Origin: Rheum nobile
Lineage: Eukaryota > Streptophyta > Magnoliopsida > Caryophyllales > Polygonaceae
Length of the DNA: 64,000 nucleotides
Direction of reading: 5' to 3'
NCBI GenBank assembly: GCA_027886185.1
Contig: WOAB01000040.1
Span: forward strand, 7,564,001-7,628,000
In this document: positions 10,316 through 20,904 of the stretch, in pieces
How the letters are laid out: each line of letters opens with the position of its first letter
How positions within the stretch are numbered: the first letter of the stretch is position 1
Notes under the pieces: model-generated
The model's input: only the letters and a program-made list of their open reading frames with translations
Told to the model about the DNA's origin: nothing
Databases searched by the model: none
Program-made: the position numbers and the translations under genes

Positions 10316-11530
10316 ATGCCAAGACCTAGGAAGGTTGGCATGACTGTGGAGGAGAACAAAGCTTATGATGTGGTTGCAGAGAGGACTGTGCTCCCACCTC
10401 GATTCTTTGATAAGGGTACCTTAGCCGAATTGGGTATGTTAGAAATGGTCCAGCTGTGTTTGGATAAGTTGGGATTGAGGGGCTTCTTGGACAAGTGTGC
10501 CCCTGCGTTCCCCGAACTTTGTTACCAATTTATCGCCACCATGTCAAGATACCATGAGAGACGCACTATTAATGGTGAAGAGCGCAAGGTACTTGCGGGT
10601 ATAAAATTCAAGTATGAGGGACAGGCTTATGAGATGCCAGTTGAGGAAGTCAGAGAGGTTCTGGGAGTGTCTAGACCACCTACTGCTGGGTGGAAGAAGG
10701 GACCCGATGAGGCGGACACTAAAGAATTCTGGATTACCGCTACGGGAATGTCTGCTTATCAGAAAGGGAAGGAAACCAGTAACAAGCTCGTGCACCCCTG
10801 TCTACGCTTAATTCATTCTGTGCTGGTGAGGTCATTTTGTGGGAGTACGGAGGATAGGAAGATTTCTCTGAAGCATCTTGGTTTGTTCTCTCCGATGCTT
10901 GACCCTTTGGATGAGGAGACTCCTTGTTGGATTTTGGTATGGGCGCGCGAACTCCAGAGGATTCGCGAGGGTGAAGCGTGCGATATTGTTCAGGGTGGTC
11001 TGATCACTTTGGTTGCGGCCGCCAGAGTGCAGACTAACACTATTCCTCAGCCGATCATGCCTGTTCGCTACGACATGCCATGTCTGCGACGGTGTGGTAT
11101 GTTGAACAACTCACCGGAGCAATTCCTTTGGTGTTCTTATGGAGTTCACGTGCTGCGGCTTCCTCGCCCCTTTACCTACCCGCGGGATTTCACGCAGTGG
11201 TTCATTCCATCTGACGCTGAGGTCGTTCCTTCTGATTCTGAGGATAGTCCCCGGGCCGCTGCTCCTATGGATACTGATCTCCCTGCGTATGTTGCTGCCT
11301 CTTCTTCCGCATCGACTTCTGAGATTCCTTGGGATGAGATGTTTGCTCGTTTTGATGCTTTCACACTACGTCAACACGCTGCAAATGAGGGGATGCTGAC
11401 TCGCCTGCAGACTTTGCAGACAGATATTGAGAGTGATATCACGGGCCGGTTGAGTGCAACTGAGGCATCTCTGCAGGAGCACTACTTTGGGCGGTACCCA
11501 CCTCCGCCGGGCTATCCACCTTTCCAGTGA
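10316..11530 (+). CDS. Intact third ORF of element B (plant transposon-protein family)
   Basis: An uninterrupted 404-residue frame begins at ATG 10316 (MPRPRKVGMTVEENKAY), after the leader. It aligns with ORF3 of element A over its whole length. Shared parts are the CAPAFPELCYQFIA segment, a GW...G.DEAD..EFW segment, a PCLRLIHSVLV segment, an LQRIREGEA segment and the proline-rich tail YPPPPGYPPFQ. A serine-rich acidic region precedes a short helical stretch near residues 345-390. The frame is intact although pol of the same element is broken. The biochemical role is unknown to me. Confidence 0.75.
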   Translation: MPRPRKVGMTVEENKAYDVVAERTVLPPRFFDKGTLAELGMLEMVQLCLDKLGLRGFLDKCAPAFPELCYQFIATMSRYHERRTINGEERKVLAGIKFKYEGQAYEMPVEEVREVLGVSRPPTAGWKKGPDEADTKEFWITATGMSAYQKGKETSNKLVHPCLRLIHSVLVRSFCGSTEDRKISLKHLGLFSPMLDPLDEETPCWILVWARELQRIREGEACDIVQGGLITLVAAARVQTNTIPQPIMPVRYDMPCLRRCGMLNNSPEQFLWCSYGVHVLRLPRPFTYPRDFTQWFIPSDAEVVPSDSEDSPRAAAPMDTDLPAYVAASSSASTSEIPWDEMFARFDAFTLRQHAANEGMLTRLQTLQTDIESDITGRLSATEASLQEHYFGRYPPPPGYPPFQ

Positions 11531-11601
11531 GTTTATTTTCTTTCTCCCCTATTTCGTTCTGTCTTCGTCTCTACATTGAGGACAATGTGTGTTTCAAGTG
11601 T

Positions 11602-11615
<14 letters not shown>

Positions 11616-11632
<17 letters not shown>

Positions 11633-11637
11633 GGGGG
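11616..11637 (+). repeat. Expanded G-tract in ORF3 3' region, copy 1
   Basis: A TG run is followed by 22 G. The same place in the second copy has 13 G (13141-13153). Element A has the interrupted purine tract AAGTATGGGGGAGGG at the corresponding place. It is a length-unstable homopolymer, and the exact count could be a sequencing artefact. Confidence 0.7.
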
Positions 11638-11772
11638 ATTTAGACTTGCTGCTTATCATGGTTTTTGTACATAGTTTGTTTATGCAATTCGTATTTGCAT
11701 TTCAGATTCGAGCATTTGTTTTCAAAAAAAAAAAGCCAAAAATATTTGGAAAAGGCAATCAAAATCCTGGGA

Positions 11773-11925
11773 TGAGCTAAAAACCCGAAAGGGCAGTTCA
11801 GGTAATAAGCAGGTAGTCCGACTGGTATAGACCGGTGCAAAAGTGGACTGGAGTGATGTGAGTACATGTGAGATGTCTAGCAAAATGAAATGAGTGGCTA
11901 GGTGAAAACCCAAGAGGGCGCCTAG
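11773..11925 (+). other. Putative structured RNA region, element B copy 1
   Basis: Hairpin 1 pairs 11773-11779 with 11794-11800 around AAAA and CCC-GAAA-GGG. Compared with element A the third pair is A-U instead of G-C and the fourth is G-U instead of A-U, so pairing is kept. The innermost pair of this copy is A.C. The middle stem AGTCC/GGACT is at 11815-11819/11845-11849. Hairpin 3 pairs 11898-11904 with 11919-11925. Its loop is AAGA instead of GAAA. Confidence 0.6.
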
Positions 11926-11928
11926 GCA

Positions 11929-13059
11929 ATGGTCCTGCTGTGTTTGGATATGTTAGAATTGGGTATGTTAGAAATGGTCCAGCTGTGTTTGGATAAGTTG
12001 GGATTGAGGGGCTTCCTGGACAAGTGTGCCCCTGCGTTCCCCGAAATTTGTTACCAATTTATCGCCACCATGTCAAGATACCATGAGAGACGCACTATTA
12101 ATGGTGAAGAGCGCAAGGTACTTGCGGGTATAAAATTCAAGTATGAGGGACAGGCTTATGAGATGCTAGTTGAGGAAGTCAGAGAGGTTCTGGGAGTGTC
12201 TAGACCACCTACTGCTGGGTGGAAGAAGGGACCCGATGAGGCGGACACTAAAGAATTCTGGATTACCGCTACGGGAATGTCTGCTTATCAGAAAGGGAAG
12301 GAAACCAGTAACAAGCTCGTGCACCCCTGTCTACGCTTAATTCATTCTGTGCTGGTGCGGTCATTTTGTGGGAGTGCGGAGGATAGGAAGATTTCTCTGA
12401 AGCATCTTGGTTTGTTCTCTCCGATGCTTGACCCTTTGGATGAGGAGACTCCTTGTTGGATTTTGGTATGGGCGCGCGAACTCCAGAGGATTCGCGAGGG
12501 TGAAGCGCGAGATATTGTTCAGGGTGGTCTGATCACTTTGGTTGCGGCCGCCAGAGTGCAGACTGACACTATTCCTCAGCCGATCATGCCTGTTCGCTAC
12601 GACATGCCATGTCTGCGACGGTGTGGTATGTTGAACAACTCACCGGAGCAATTCCTTTGGTGTTCTTATGGAGGTCACGTGCTGCGGCTTCCTCGCCCCT
12701 TTACCTACCCGCGGGATTTCACGCAGTGGTTCATTCCATCTGACGCTGAGGTCGTTCCTTCTGATTCTGAGGATAGTCCCCGGGCCGCTGCTCCTATGGA
12801 TACTGATCTCCCTGCGTATGTTGCTGCCTCTTCTTCCGCATCGACTTCTGAGATTCCTTGGGATGAGATGTTTGCTCGTTTTGATGCTTTCACACTGCGT
12901 CAACATGCTGCAAATGAGGGGATGCTGACTCGCCTGCAGACAGATATTGAGAGTGATATCACGGGCCGGTTGAGTTCAACTGAGGCATCTCTGCAGGAGC
13001 ACTACTTTGGGCGGTACCCACCTCCGCCGGGCTATCCACCATATCCACCTTTCCAGTGA
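11929..13059 (+). pseudogene. Second, 5'-truncated copy of element B ORF3
   Basis: From about 11950 the protein matches the first ORF3 from ELGMLEMVQLCLD onward. It runs to the same proline-rich end with an extra YPP unit and a four-residue deletion in the LQT segment. The native N-terminus (about 40 residues) is absent. The open frame begins only by chance at an ATG created at the duplication junction. It has no leader of its own and is best seen as a by-product of the tandem duplication. Confidence 0.7.
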
Positions 13060-13289
13060 GTTTATTTTCTTTCTCCCCTATTTCGTTCTGTCTTCGTCTC
13101 TACATTGAGGACAATGTATGTTTCAAGTGTGTGTGTGTGTGGGGGGGGGGGGGATTTAGACTTGCTGCTTATCATGGTTTTTGTACATAGTTTGTTTATG
13201 CAATTCGTATTTGCATTTCAGATTCGAGCATTTGTTTTCAAAAAAAAAAAAGCCAAAAATATTTGAAAAAGGCAATCAAAATCCTGGGA

Positions 13290-13442
13290 TGAGCTGAAAA
13301 CCCGAAAGGGCGGTTCAGGTAATAAGAAGGTAGTCCGACTGGTATAGACCGGTGCAAAAGTGGACTGGAGTGATGTGAGTACATGTGAGATGTCTAGCAA
13401 AATGAAATGAGTGGCTAGGTGAAAACCCAAGAGGGCGCCTAG
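13290..13442 (+). other. Putative structured RNA region, element B copy 2
   Basis: Hairpin 1 pairs 13290-13296 with 13311-13317 around AAAA and CCC-GAAA-GGG. All seven outer pairs form, including the innermost G-C that is A.C in copy 1. Hairpin 3 pairs 13415-13421 with 13436-13442 with an AAGA loop. Confidence 0.6.
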
Positions 13443-13829
13443 GCAAGATGAGTGTAAAGAAAAAAAGAGTGATTTTAGGATCATTCTGGAGGCTGGCGTC
13501 ATAAGCAGAGGTGATATAAGGAGTTCGGGTAGGTCACTCTAGAGCGATAAGGAGCTAGACAGGAGTTAGGAATAGATTTATCTCGCATCACTTGTTTTGG
13601 TTGTCCGGAGCTGATTGTTGAGTTGTTGTAGTCACTGGTATCATGTTTGCTCGCACTTCTTGAGGCCTTAGTGTTTCATCGAAGCTCAAAATGGTATCTT
13701 CTTCATACATTTTTCGGTTGTTTGTTGTTCATGTTTCCAAGGAGGCATGAAAAGTTATTGTGCCCGTGGATACGTAAAGGAAAGCCCCCAGTAGAAGACT
13801 AAAGGCAAGGGGTTCCTTGTCTCTTCTCG

Positions 13830-14500
13830 TTGATGTCATTGTTGAGTTTAATGCAGCTTAGAGGGCTGCATTGGGTTCGAATGGGTTTCAGACACTTAAT
13901 CTCTTGGAAGGTGAGGGAGTTGTCAAGCACTTTGTGCAATTGGTTGTGGAGAAGTTCGATGCGCCTTCTTGCTCTCTATGGAAGGGAAACGATTTGCTCA
14001 ATATCCGGTTTGATGATAAATATGTCCAGCAGTATCTTGGGCTGTCGAAGGGATTAGTAAAGATTCTTCCAACGAATCAGACCGACTATCGTGTAGTTAC
14101 TCAATGGAGGGCGAAGTATGACAAAGATTGTCTTGTCACACCAACTTATATGAAGAAGAAGCTTGTTGCAAACAAGGATGTCGATGCCATGTTTGATTTG
14201 GATTTCATTGTTCTGTTTTACTCTATTGTTATAGAGAGTAATGGCAATGGTTTGACAACTACATAGATTTTGAAGTGGATTAGCTTGAATTTGACGGACC
14301 GGATGGAAGACTACGATTGGTGTGAGTTAGTTCGGAGGAGGCTTTATGAGCAGAGGGTTTCAGCTCCAAGAATAGCTTCGTTCAGGGGTCCACTTATTTT
14401 TCTACTTGTAAGTTATTTACTTTTTTCCTTGTATCTTTATTTTTGTGCATCATGTGTATATTGTTTTGTGCAATGTGGTTCTTTTGCATGTGCACCATGA
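13830..14500 (+). pseudogene. N-terminal exons of Ulp1-type transposon protein
   Basis: An open stretch encodes GFQTLNLLEGEGVVKHF, then a WKGNDLLNIRFDD..VQQYLGL segment, then FDLDFIVLFYSIVIESNGNG. After a stop at 14264-14266 the same frame resumes with a WISLNLTDRMEDYDWCELV segment and FRGPLIFLLVSYLL. The order FV.....E.NG, DWC..V, GPL.FL..LY is what I know from the N-terminal halves of plant Ulp1-domain transposon proteins. The start codon is uncertain and the frame is interrupted. Confidence 0.5.
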
Positions 14501-15035
14501 TTAAATACATTTTCCACCATGATATAAGATTTTTAATGCAGCATGATGTATTTTTGGGTGCACCGTGATGTTTTAAATTCGTACACCATGATATAATAGT
14601 GTGCACCATGATATAATAGTCTTCTTGTAAACTTTTGTTCACCATGGTATAATAGTTTACAATAGTGTTGTGCTCCTCATATTAGAGTTTATGCTTAATT
14701 GTGTGAAGTATTGTGCATCTTCTTGTAAACTTTTGTGCACCATCATATTATAATTTTGTGCACCACATCTTGTCTTTATTGTTCAACTATTTTTATATTA
14801 TTGTGCATAATTTTTTTGTGCACCATGATATCATAGTTTTGTTCACCTTTTAATAATTGTGTTGTTTACCATGATATAAGATTGTGTGCACCTTTAAATG
14901 AAAAGGTTATGCATATGTATTGTTATCTTTGTGCGCCATAATATAAGAGTTTTGTGCATTATAGTTAATTATGAACCACGGTTATTTGTTGTTGTGCACT
15001 TGTATTGTTATTATTGTGCACCATTACAATATGTT
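14430..15035 (+). repeat. TGTGCACCA-type interspersed short repeat, cluster 1
   Basis: The core TGTGCACCA or a one-base variant recurs about every 20-45 bases, separated by unrelated AT-rich DNA such as TGATATAATAGT. The core contains the palindrome GTGCAC or its variant GTGCAT. It lies between coding stretches, where an intron would be. Confidence 0.8.
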
Positions 15036-17250
15036 TCTTTTATTTTCGCAACCTATGTATTGTGACATAATGAGTTTGATGGGATCGACCAATAAGAGAG
15101 AGTACCTTATAACTAGTACCTATACCTCTGAGTACTTGAAGGAGATGGAGAAGGTGGATTCGGTATAGGTGTTGTTATCGATCCACTAGATGTGGCACCA
15201 CATGCAACACTACCACAACAACAAGCTCCTATTGTTGATGAAGTTGTTGAAAGTGATCCTTGTGAGGGAGGGGATATTGATCTTGATCTAGGCTCTGATG
15301 CAAAGGAGGGAAGCTTTTATCAGTACATCCGTGAGCATGGTGATATGGCCCAAATTATTGTCGAATGGTTCCAAAAGTTCTACAAGAACATCAAGAATGC
15401 GCCGAGGAAGGTATCTGAGGCTTCCACATTGTGAAGATCAACAAGGCATTTGAGAATATCAACAACCTCAAGGTTGTTTATAATTCTCGGCGTCAATCAT
15501 CGCAGTCGCAAGACAGCCAAGGCCAGTTCTTTTCGGACCCTTCTGTTATCAAGTGCATCGAAGAGATTGAGGCAACCTTGTTAATGGCAGTGGATGATCT
15601 TGTTGAATAAACTCATATGCTATTCAATAATGTATTTTATGTGGAAAGTGATTCTCCCATGCACGAGGTTGGGACTACATTTGAGACTACACAAGGCAAT
15701 GAGGAAATGAAGTGAATATTGTTACTAGTGAGGAAGAAATTTCAATTGTGATTGCTGACGAAACTTAACACGGTGAAGAGAACAAGGAAGGTGAAGGAAA
15801 GGAAGAAGGAGAAGACAAAGTTGAAGAGGACAAGAAGAAAGGGTATGATGATGATCCAGAGGACAAGAAGGAAGTGGAGGATGATGATCAAGAGGACATG
15901 AAGGAAGGGGAGGATATAAGATGAGAGGACAACCTGGAAAGATTGATTAAGGGGAGGGGGTGATCAAGATGGAGCTAACAATGGAGATGATCAAGGGAAA
16001 GAAGGATAAGAGCAGAGGAAGGATGAGATTGATCAGGATGTGAGGAAAGAGAAGAATGGGATGGAGAAGGATGGAAGGAAAGATGATCAGAGGGAGGAGG
16101 ATGCATCCAAGGGTAAAGGAAAGGAGGAGATCATTCAATTCCAAGTTTTCGAGAAGGATGTGGATTCTGAAAAGACGATAACTGATGATGAACAATCTCA
16201 TGAGCCACCAAAGTCTAAGAAGTCTTCAATTTTGGCAGATTTCACCTCTTCTTTTTTAGACCTGGGGATTGATTTCACCCTTGATAAGGTTGTGAGCATT
16301 GGAAAGGTATGAGTGTCATATTATTTGTACATTGGTTTTTAAATATTTGTGCATCAATTTTATTAACTAATGTGCACCACCTTTTTGTTTTTTACTGATT
16401 TTATGCACCAATTTATCTTTTTATTTTGTACACTACTTTCCCTTTGTTTGTAAACCACATGTTAAAATGGTGTGCATCACAATTTTCCTATAAGTGTTGT
16501 ACATCACATCCTCCTTATTTTGTGAATTGCTTCCCTTCTATTTGTGCACCACATGTTAAAATATTATGCATCACATTTTTCATGTAAGTGTCTTACAAGT
16601 GCACCACCTTAGCTTTTGTTGTTCACCTCATCCCCTTTATTTTGTGCACCATGTGTATATATAATTGTGCACCTCTGTTGATATAATTTTTATTTATATT
16701 ATTCTGCAATTGTATTTAATCATTTCAATTTCCTTGATGCTTTTAATTTCTTTCAGGATGTCGTTGTGGAATCTTCACAACCTTCTGATTTAAAAACTCC
16801 CCTCGAGGATGATTTAGAAACTCATGTGCAGGAGAAGCGCTCAACGAAATTATCTCATGTTGCAAATCTCCTTATTTGGCGAGGGAAGTTGAAGTTGTAG
16901 GCAAAATGACTGAAAATGAGAAGAGGATTTTGTCCTGGACAGTTGATGAGAATAAAGATCTGAAGTATGTTGTTTTCAATATTTTACTGTTTTGTGCATG
17001 CATCATTGTTACATTTAATTTGTACACGGTCTCATTCCTTCATTTTCTATTTTTATTGTAGTGAGATTGTTTTCAGCTATGGTCACCTAAAGGGCAGTCG
17101 CCAATTGTTCCTGAGTATGGATATTGGCCGATATATTCGTGATGATGTTATTTGCATATGGTCAAGGTTTTTTAACTACAAAGAAAAGGCAAAGAGTGAC
17201 GAGTCCCCATTCAAGGCCCATTTGGTATCACTTCAGGAATCGGATTGAAA
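14985..17250 (+). pseudogene. Middle exons of the Ulp1-type protein, low complexity
   Basis: Short open stretches alternate with repeat-filled intron-like DNA. They are 15060-15168, 15192-15434 (acidic, ending in IIVEWFQKFYKNIKNAP), a strongly charged Lys/Glu/Asp-rich tract at 15700-16310, and 16757-17210. The last contains FSYGHLKGSRQLF and DVICIWSRFFNY, which resembles the region just before the Ulp1 domain. The exact exon borders cannot be fixed from sequence alone. A 776-bp insertion begins at 17215 within this reading. Confidence 0.4.
16320..16680 (+). repeat. TGTGCACCA-type repeat, cluster 2
   Basis: Repeats of TGTGCACCA, TGTGCATCA and close variants occur immediately after a GGTATGAG splice-donor-like site at about 16306. 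They end before the next coding stretch at about 16757, which is preceded by TTTCTTTCAG. The repeat therefore fills a probable intron. Confidence 0.75.
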
Positions 17251-17990
17251 TCGAAATCGGGGTGGAATGAGGAATGACTCAACCCGATTCTTGAAATCTT
17301 GTGTTTGGTTATATACTATAATTAAATTAGGGTTTCACAAACATCAAACTATCCCTAAAAATATCTGTCCACGACCTTTGCCTCTATGCTCTATTTTCTT
17401 CTACATGTTTTCTTCTCCTTCATTTTTTTCTTCATTTGACCAAATTGAAGTTGCATTGGAGTAGCTTCTATAATTTAGGTTACAAGCTCCAATTGAACTA
17501 GAGTTTATAATTTGTAATATGGGGTTTTTAAATTCATCCCATGAAGTGGAGTTACACCGATTGAAGTGGAGTTGCAAATCAACCGCCATTTGATGTTCCA
17601 GTGAAGTAGAATATTTAATTTGGATAATCTCTTATGCTTTGTAGGTGTAGTAACTAGCAACCTAAAAGAACCCGCTAGATTTTGAACAATAAACAACCTC
17701 CAAGCCTTGCACCTTTGCTTCTTGATTTCTCTTTTATATTCCTAGATTTGGGCACCATTGTTGGAGAAATGAAGGTTGGCGGTCGCATTAGTGACATTGA
17801 CAAAGGGTAAAGAGTTAATATTTGGCTTAGAATGGCTCATACCTTTTCCAAAATTAGAGGAATCAAAATCACTCATTCCTGAGAATCCTTTACGTTCCAA
17901 TTTCATAACTTACCAAACACAAAAATGAGAATGAGTCATTCTCATTCCCATTCTCATTCCTCATTCCTTTGGAATGGTACCAAACGAGCC
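17215..17990 (+). mobile_element. MITE-like insertion (776 bp) in the Ulp1-type gene
   Basis: It begins GGCCCATTTGGTATCA and ends with the inverse of GGCTCGTTTGGTACCA, so the termini are imperfect inverted repeats. Just inside, GGAATGAGGAATGACTCA on the left has an inverted counterpart on the right. There is no coding sequence. GGC..GTTTGGTA ends are seen in several plant MITE groups. I could not see a convincing target duplication, so the superfamily (hAT or Harbinger) is open. Confidence 0.6.
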
Positions 17991-18029
17991 ACTAGTATAT
18001 CCTCTATTATATAATCACCATTTTTTGTT

Positions 18030-18330
18030 TCTTTGTGAACCACATTACTAATTGTTCTGCACCAGTTTGACTTTCCTTGTTTACCACTGTACTCTAAGAT
18101 GTGCACCATTGTATTATGTTCTTGTGCACCAACTTAACACTATTTTGTGCACTACACTATCAAAAGTTTATGCACCAGTATCACTCTTTTTATGTATCAC
18201 TTTACTATAAGTTATGCACCATAATATTATACATTGTGCACCAATAGACTATCTTTTGTGCACCTATGCACTATAAGTTGTGTACCCATTTCACTTTGTT
18301 TTGTGCACCATTCGAGTATACGTTCTGTTT
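18030..18330 (+). repeat. TGTGCACCA-type repeat, cluster 3
   Basis: More than a dozen cores such as TTGTGCACCA, TTATGCACCA and TTGTGCACTA occur with irregular spacing. They lie between the MITE-like insertion and the next coding stretch. Confidence 0.75.
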
Positions 18331-18510
18331 TTTTAAGAATATTATTGTAGTGTGTTTTGTGACTTATTTTCACAATCTTTTCCATTTGATTGTTGAACTA
18401 ACTTCTTAATTTATTCATTTATTTGATGAAGTTGTTGACAGTGATAGACAATAGTCTCCCATTTTCCGAAAAAAAAAACTAAATGGTTTTACAATTTCGT
18501 TAACGAAGAC

Positions 18511-19393
18511 ATGGGTCATACACCATGGTTAAAACCATGTGAGATTGAGATGGTATGCTTCCTAATTTTTGTATTATTATGTGTTTTTCACAAACTGAAG
18601 TTATTATCTAAATGTATTTTACTATTTACTTTATTTTATTTATTCCAGTATGTGTTTCTGATCATAAAGTGCAATCATGTTTACATGATTGCAATGAATG
18701 TCAAGAATCACATATTCGACATTCTTGACAATTATGTCGTTGACATTTCAATTGAAGATAAGTATGGGCACATCCCTTCAGAGTTGGTAAGTTTTAGTGC
18801 GTACCTATTTTTAAATTATTGTGCACCATCATATAATAAGTTTGTGCACCACATTGTGCACCATTACTTAATTGTAATTTTGTGCACCAACTTTACTTTA
18901 ATGTTCACCATATTAGTGCACCCCATTACTATATTTGTTCTCATTAGTTAAATTGGTTTGTTTACTAGTAAAGTTATGCACCATAGTAATATTGTATGTG
19001 CATCTGTAATGTAGTAATTTGTGATTCATTATTTAACTGTCTTTTACCAATAGTTTTATATTAATTTGCACATCTGATTAATCTTTAGTTTTATTCATCT
19101 TTTTTCTTGGCAATCATTTGCAACGAAAAATGATGATCATTTATCTCGGCCGACATGGGTTAGAATCCATAGCCCTTTCGTTCAAGCCCAATGTGAAAAC
19201 GGAACGGCTACCCATGTCGTGTAGAGATACCAAGAACAAGGATAAATGCGAGGTCTATGTAATGCGGCATATGGAAACATATAAAGAAAATGGGAAAGTT
19301 GACTTCAATTCTGGTTTGACAGTGAATAACAAAGCTCAGATAAATATGTTGTGCATAAGATATCTCTCAGCAATATTGTTGAGTCCATCTTAA
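18511..19393 (+). pseudogene. Ulp1-like cysteine protease catalytic domain (C48 type)
   Basis: Three coding stretches can be read. MGHTPWLKPCEIEM starts at 18511. A stretch at about 18650-18787 contains NHVYMIAMNVKNHIFDILDN, with the catalytic-type His in NHVY and Asp in ILDN. A stretch at about 19110-19391 contains KDKCEVYVMRHMETY, which matches the CGVYVMRHME block with the nucleophile Cys. The His-Asp-Cys triad is thus recognisable. Usual HW is HV and usual DCG is KCE, so activity is doubtful. The pieces are separated by a GT...AG-like interval and a repeat-filled interval. Confidence 0.6.
18800..19100 (+). repeat. TGTGCACCA-type repeat, cluster 4
   Basis: The repeat starts right after GAGTTGGTAAG, a good splice-donor match at about 18785. 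It ends before TTTTTTCTTGGCAATCATTT at about 19100. It fills the probable intron inside the catalytic domain. Confidence 0.75.
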
Positions 19394-19639
19394 TATGCTT
19401 GAAGCTAGCGTAAAGAAATCTTCTCAAAGACAGGTCAATTCTACACATGATTAAGAAGAAGCGGAAAAGAACATAGTTGTTTTAGGAGATGAACATATTT
19501 GTACATAATTTGTTAAACTATTTTTTGAGTTTTATCAGACGAAATTAACACAAATCATTCTGGAAGCATTATGGATGGTTCTTAACAATACAAGTTTTAT
19601 CATTCATCATTGCTTTATTGATTTGTATTAGGAGCACAT

Positions 19640-20520
19640 TTATTTTAACAAGTGTGCACCATTAACTACATTTATTCTTCACTTGTTCAACTTAAATAGT
19701 GCATCACAAATATAAAGTCGTGTGCATCAGAATCACAGAATTGTGCATCACTATATATATATATTTTTTGCACTCTTTACTCTATCGATTGTGCACCAGT
19801 AACAACATCACTGAATATTTATAGGTGCCCCCACCTATAAAAAATCAAGGTGCATATAGTCATCGTACAGTGGTGCACAATGTAGTATATCGTGATGCAC
19901 AATTCTTAATTAATTGATGCACAAACATCAAATAATACAACAGTGCACAAAATTTTTTATAGGTCCCCCCACCTATAAAAAATCAAGGTGCACATAGTCA
20001 TCCTATAGTGGTGTACAATGTATTATATTATGATGCATAAATCTTTATTACTTGATGCACAAACATCAAATAATACAATAGCGCACAAATTTTTTTATAG
20101 GTGCTCCCCCACCACACCTATAAAAAATTTATCTATTGTGTAGCAGTACAACATGTATTCTACACCTTTATTTTAGGGTAAAATACCCTTTTTTATATGT
20201 GAGTTAACTAAATATGGAGTGATAAAATGAACTTTTTATGAGTGGATGATTTAGGTTAAAATTAACTTGTAAATAGGTGTCAACGATTGTGCACCATTAA
20301 CTACATGTATTATGCATTGGCTCAACCTAAATTGTGCATCGCGAATATATAGTCTTCTGAATCAGAATCATAAAATTGTGCATCACAGTATATATTTTTT
20401 GTGCACCCTTATTTGAACGATAGTGCACCACTAACCACATGTATTCTGCACTGGTTCAACCTAAATTGTGCATCACGAGTATAAAATCTTATGCATCACA
20501 AGTGTAATGTTTCGTACACA
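19640..20520. repeat. TGTGCACCA-type repeat, cluster 5, with 125-bp minisatellite
   Basis: Both orientations of the core occur. Within it, about 19818-20130 is a tandem array of roughly 125-140 bp units. Each starts with the dyad TTTATAGGTG-CCCC-CACCTATAAA and contains AATCAAGGTGCA and TGATGCACAAACATCAAAT. The same unit, without the dyad, recurs at about 23600-23850. It lies between the 3' ends of the two convergent genes. Confidence 0.75.
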
Positions 20521-20796
20521 CTCTCACTTGCTTCTTCGCTTGTTCCACTAAAGCCTCTTCCCCACCCACGATATGCTTTCCACTTCTCTTGTTATGTTCT
20601 TGCTTAGGTGGATGTACGGTAATATCTATCAGTACTAGCCCAAGAAACCTCTTAAATTTGCTCTTAGTGAATCCAGTACTTGTCTCTTCTTTGTGCACGC
20701 TTAGGTAAGTTGATCTATGATCTTAAATTACTGCCAAAAAGTCTTTCATTCCTTCTATGTTGTTCGCGATAACATTAATAAAGTTATGCACCTCTG

Positions 20797-20904
20797 ATAA
20801 CAATTCATGCAAGAGTAACTTTCTTGCATCCTGTTGAGCACACTTTTCATACAAAAAACCATCAATTTGATAACAATTCATGCAAGAGTAACTTTCTTGC
20901 ATCT
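20797..20904 (-). repeat. 35-bp direct repeat in the FAR1-type 3' exon
   Basis: The sequence GATAACAATTCATGCAAGAG and the 15 bases after it occur at 20797-20831 and again at 20870-20904. The duplication repeats ARKLLLHELLS in the reading frame. Confidence 0.8.

Larger units (their letters stand above)
10432..13445 (+). repeat. Tandem duplication (about 1.53 kb x 2) inside element B
   Basis: The sequence beginning GGGTATGTTAGAAATGG at 10432 recurs at 11961, and similarity continues to GCGCCTAGGCAA (11928 and about 13445). The unit covers most of ORF3, the 3' untranslated region and the folded RNA region. At the junction (11929-11960) a partly repeated TGGTCC.GCTGTGTTTGGATA shows a local extra copy of the unit edge, as left by slippage or unequal exchange. 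The copies differ by small indels and a few substitutions. Confidence 0.92.
5441..13675 (+). mobile_element. Athila-like Ty3/Gypsy element B, truncated at both ends
   Basis: The order is protease remnant, RT, RNase H, integrase (to 9351), conserved GGGAGGCAACCC block (9364-9412), leader, ORF3 (10316-11530), a tandem second copy of ORF3 and its 3' region (to 13445), and then 3' sequence like that of element A up to about 13675. There the similarity stops before any LTR. The left side is cut by the LTR of element A. Protein similarity to A is clear but the two are distinct families: the stem bases, leader and ORF3 sequences all differ. Confidence 0.85.

Noticed and set aside
11616..11637. G-tract as a designed G-quadruplex element
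   Set aside because: The second copy has 13 G and element A has an interrupted tract. Simple homopolymer growth of a purine tract, or sequencing error, explains it.
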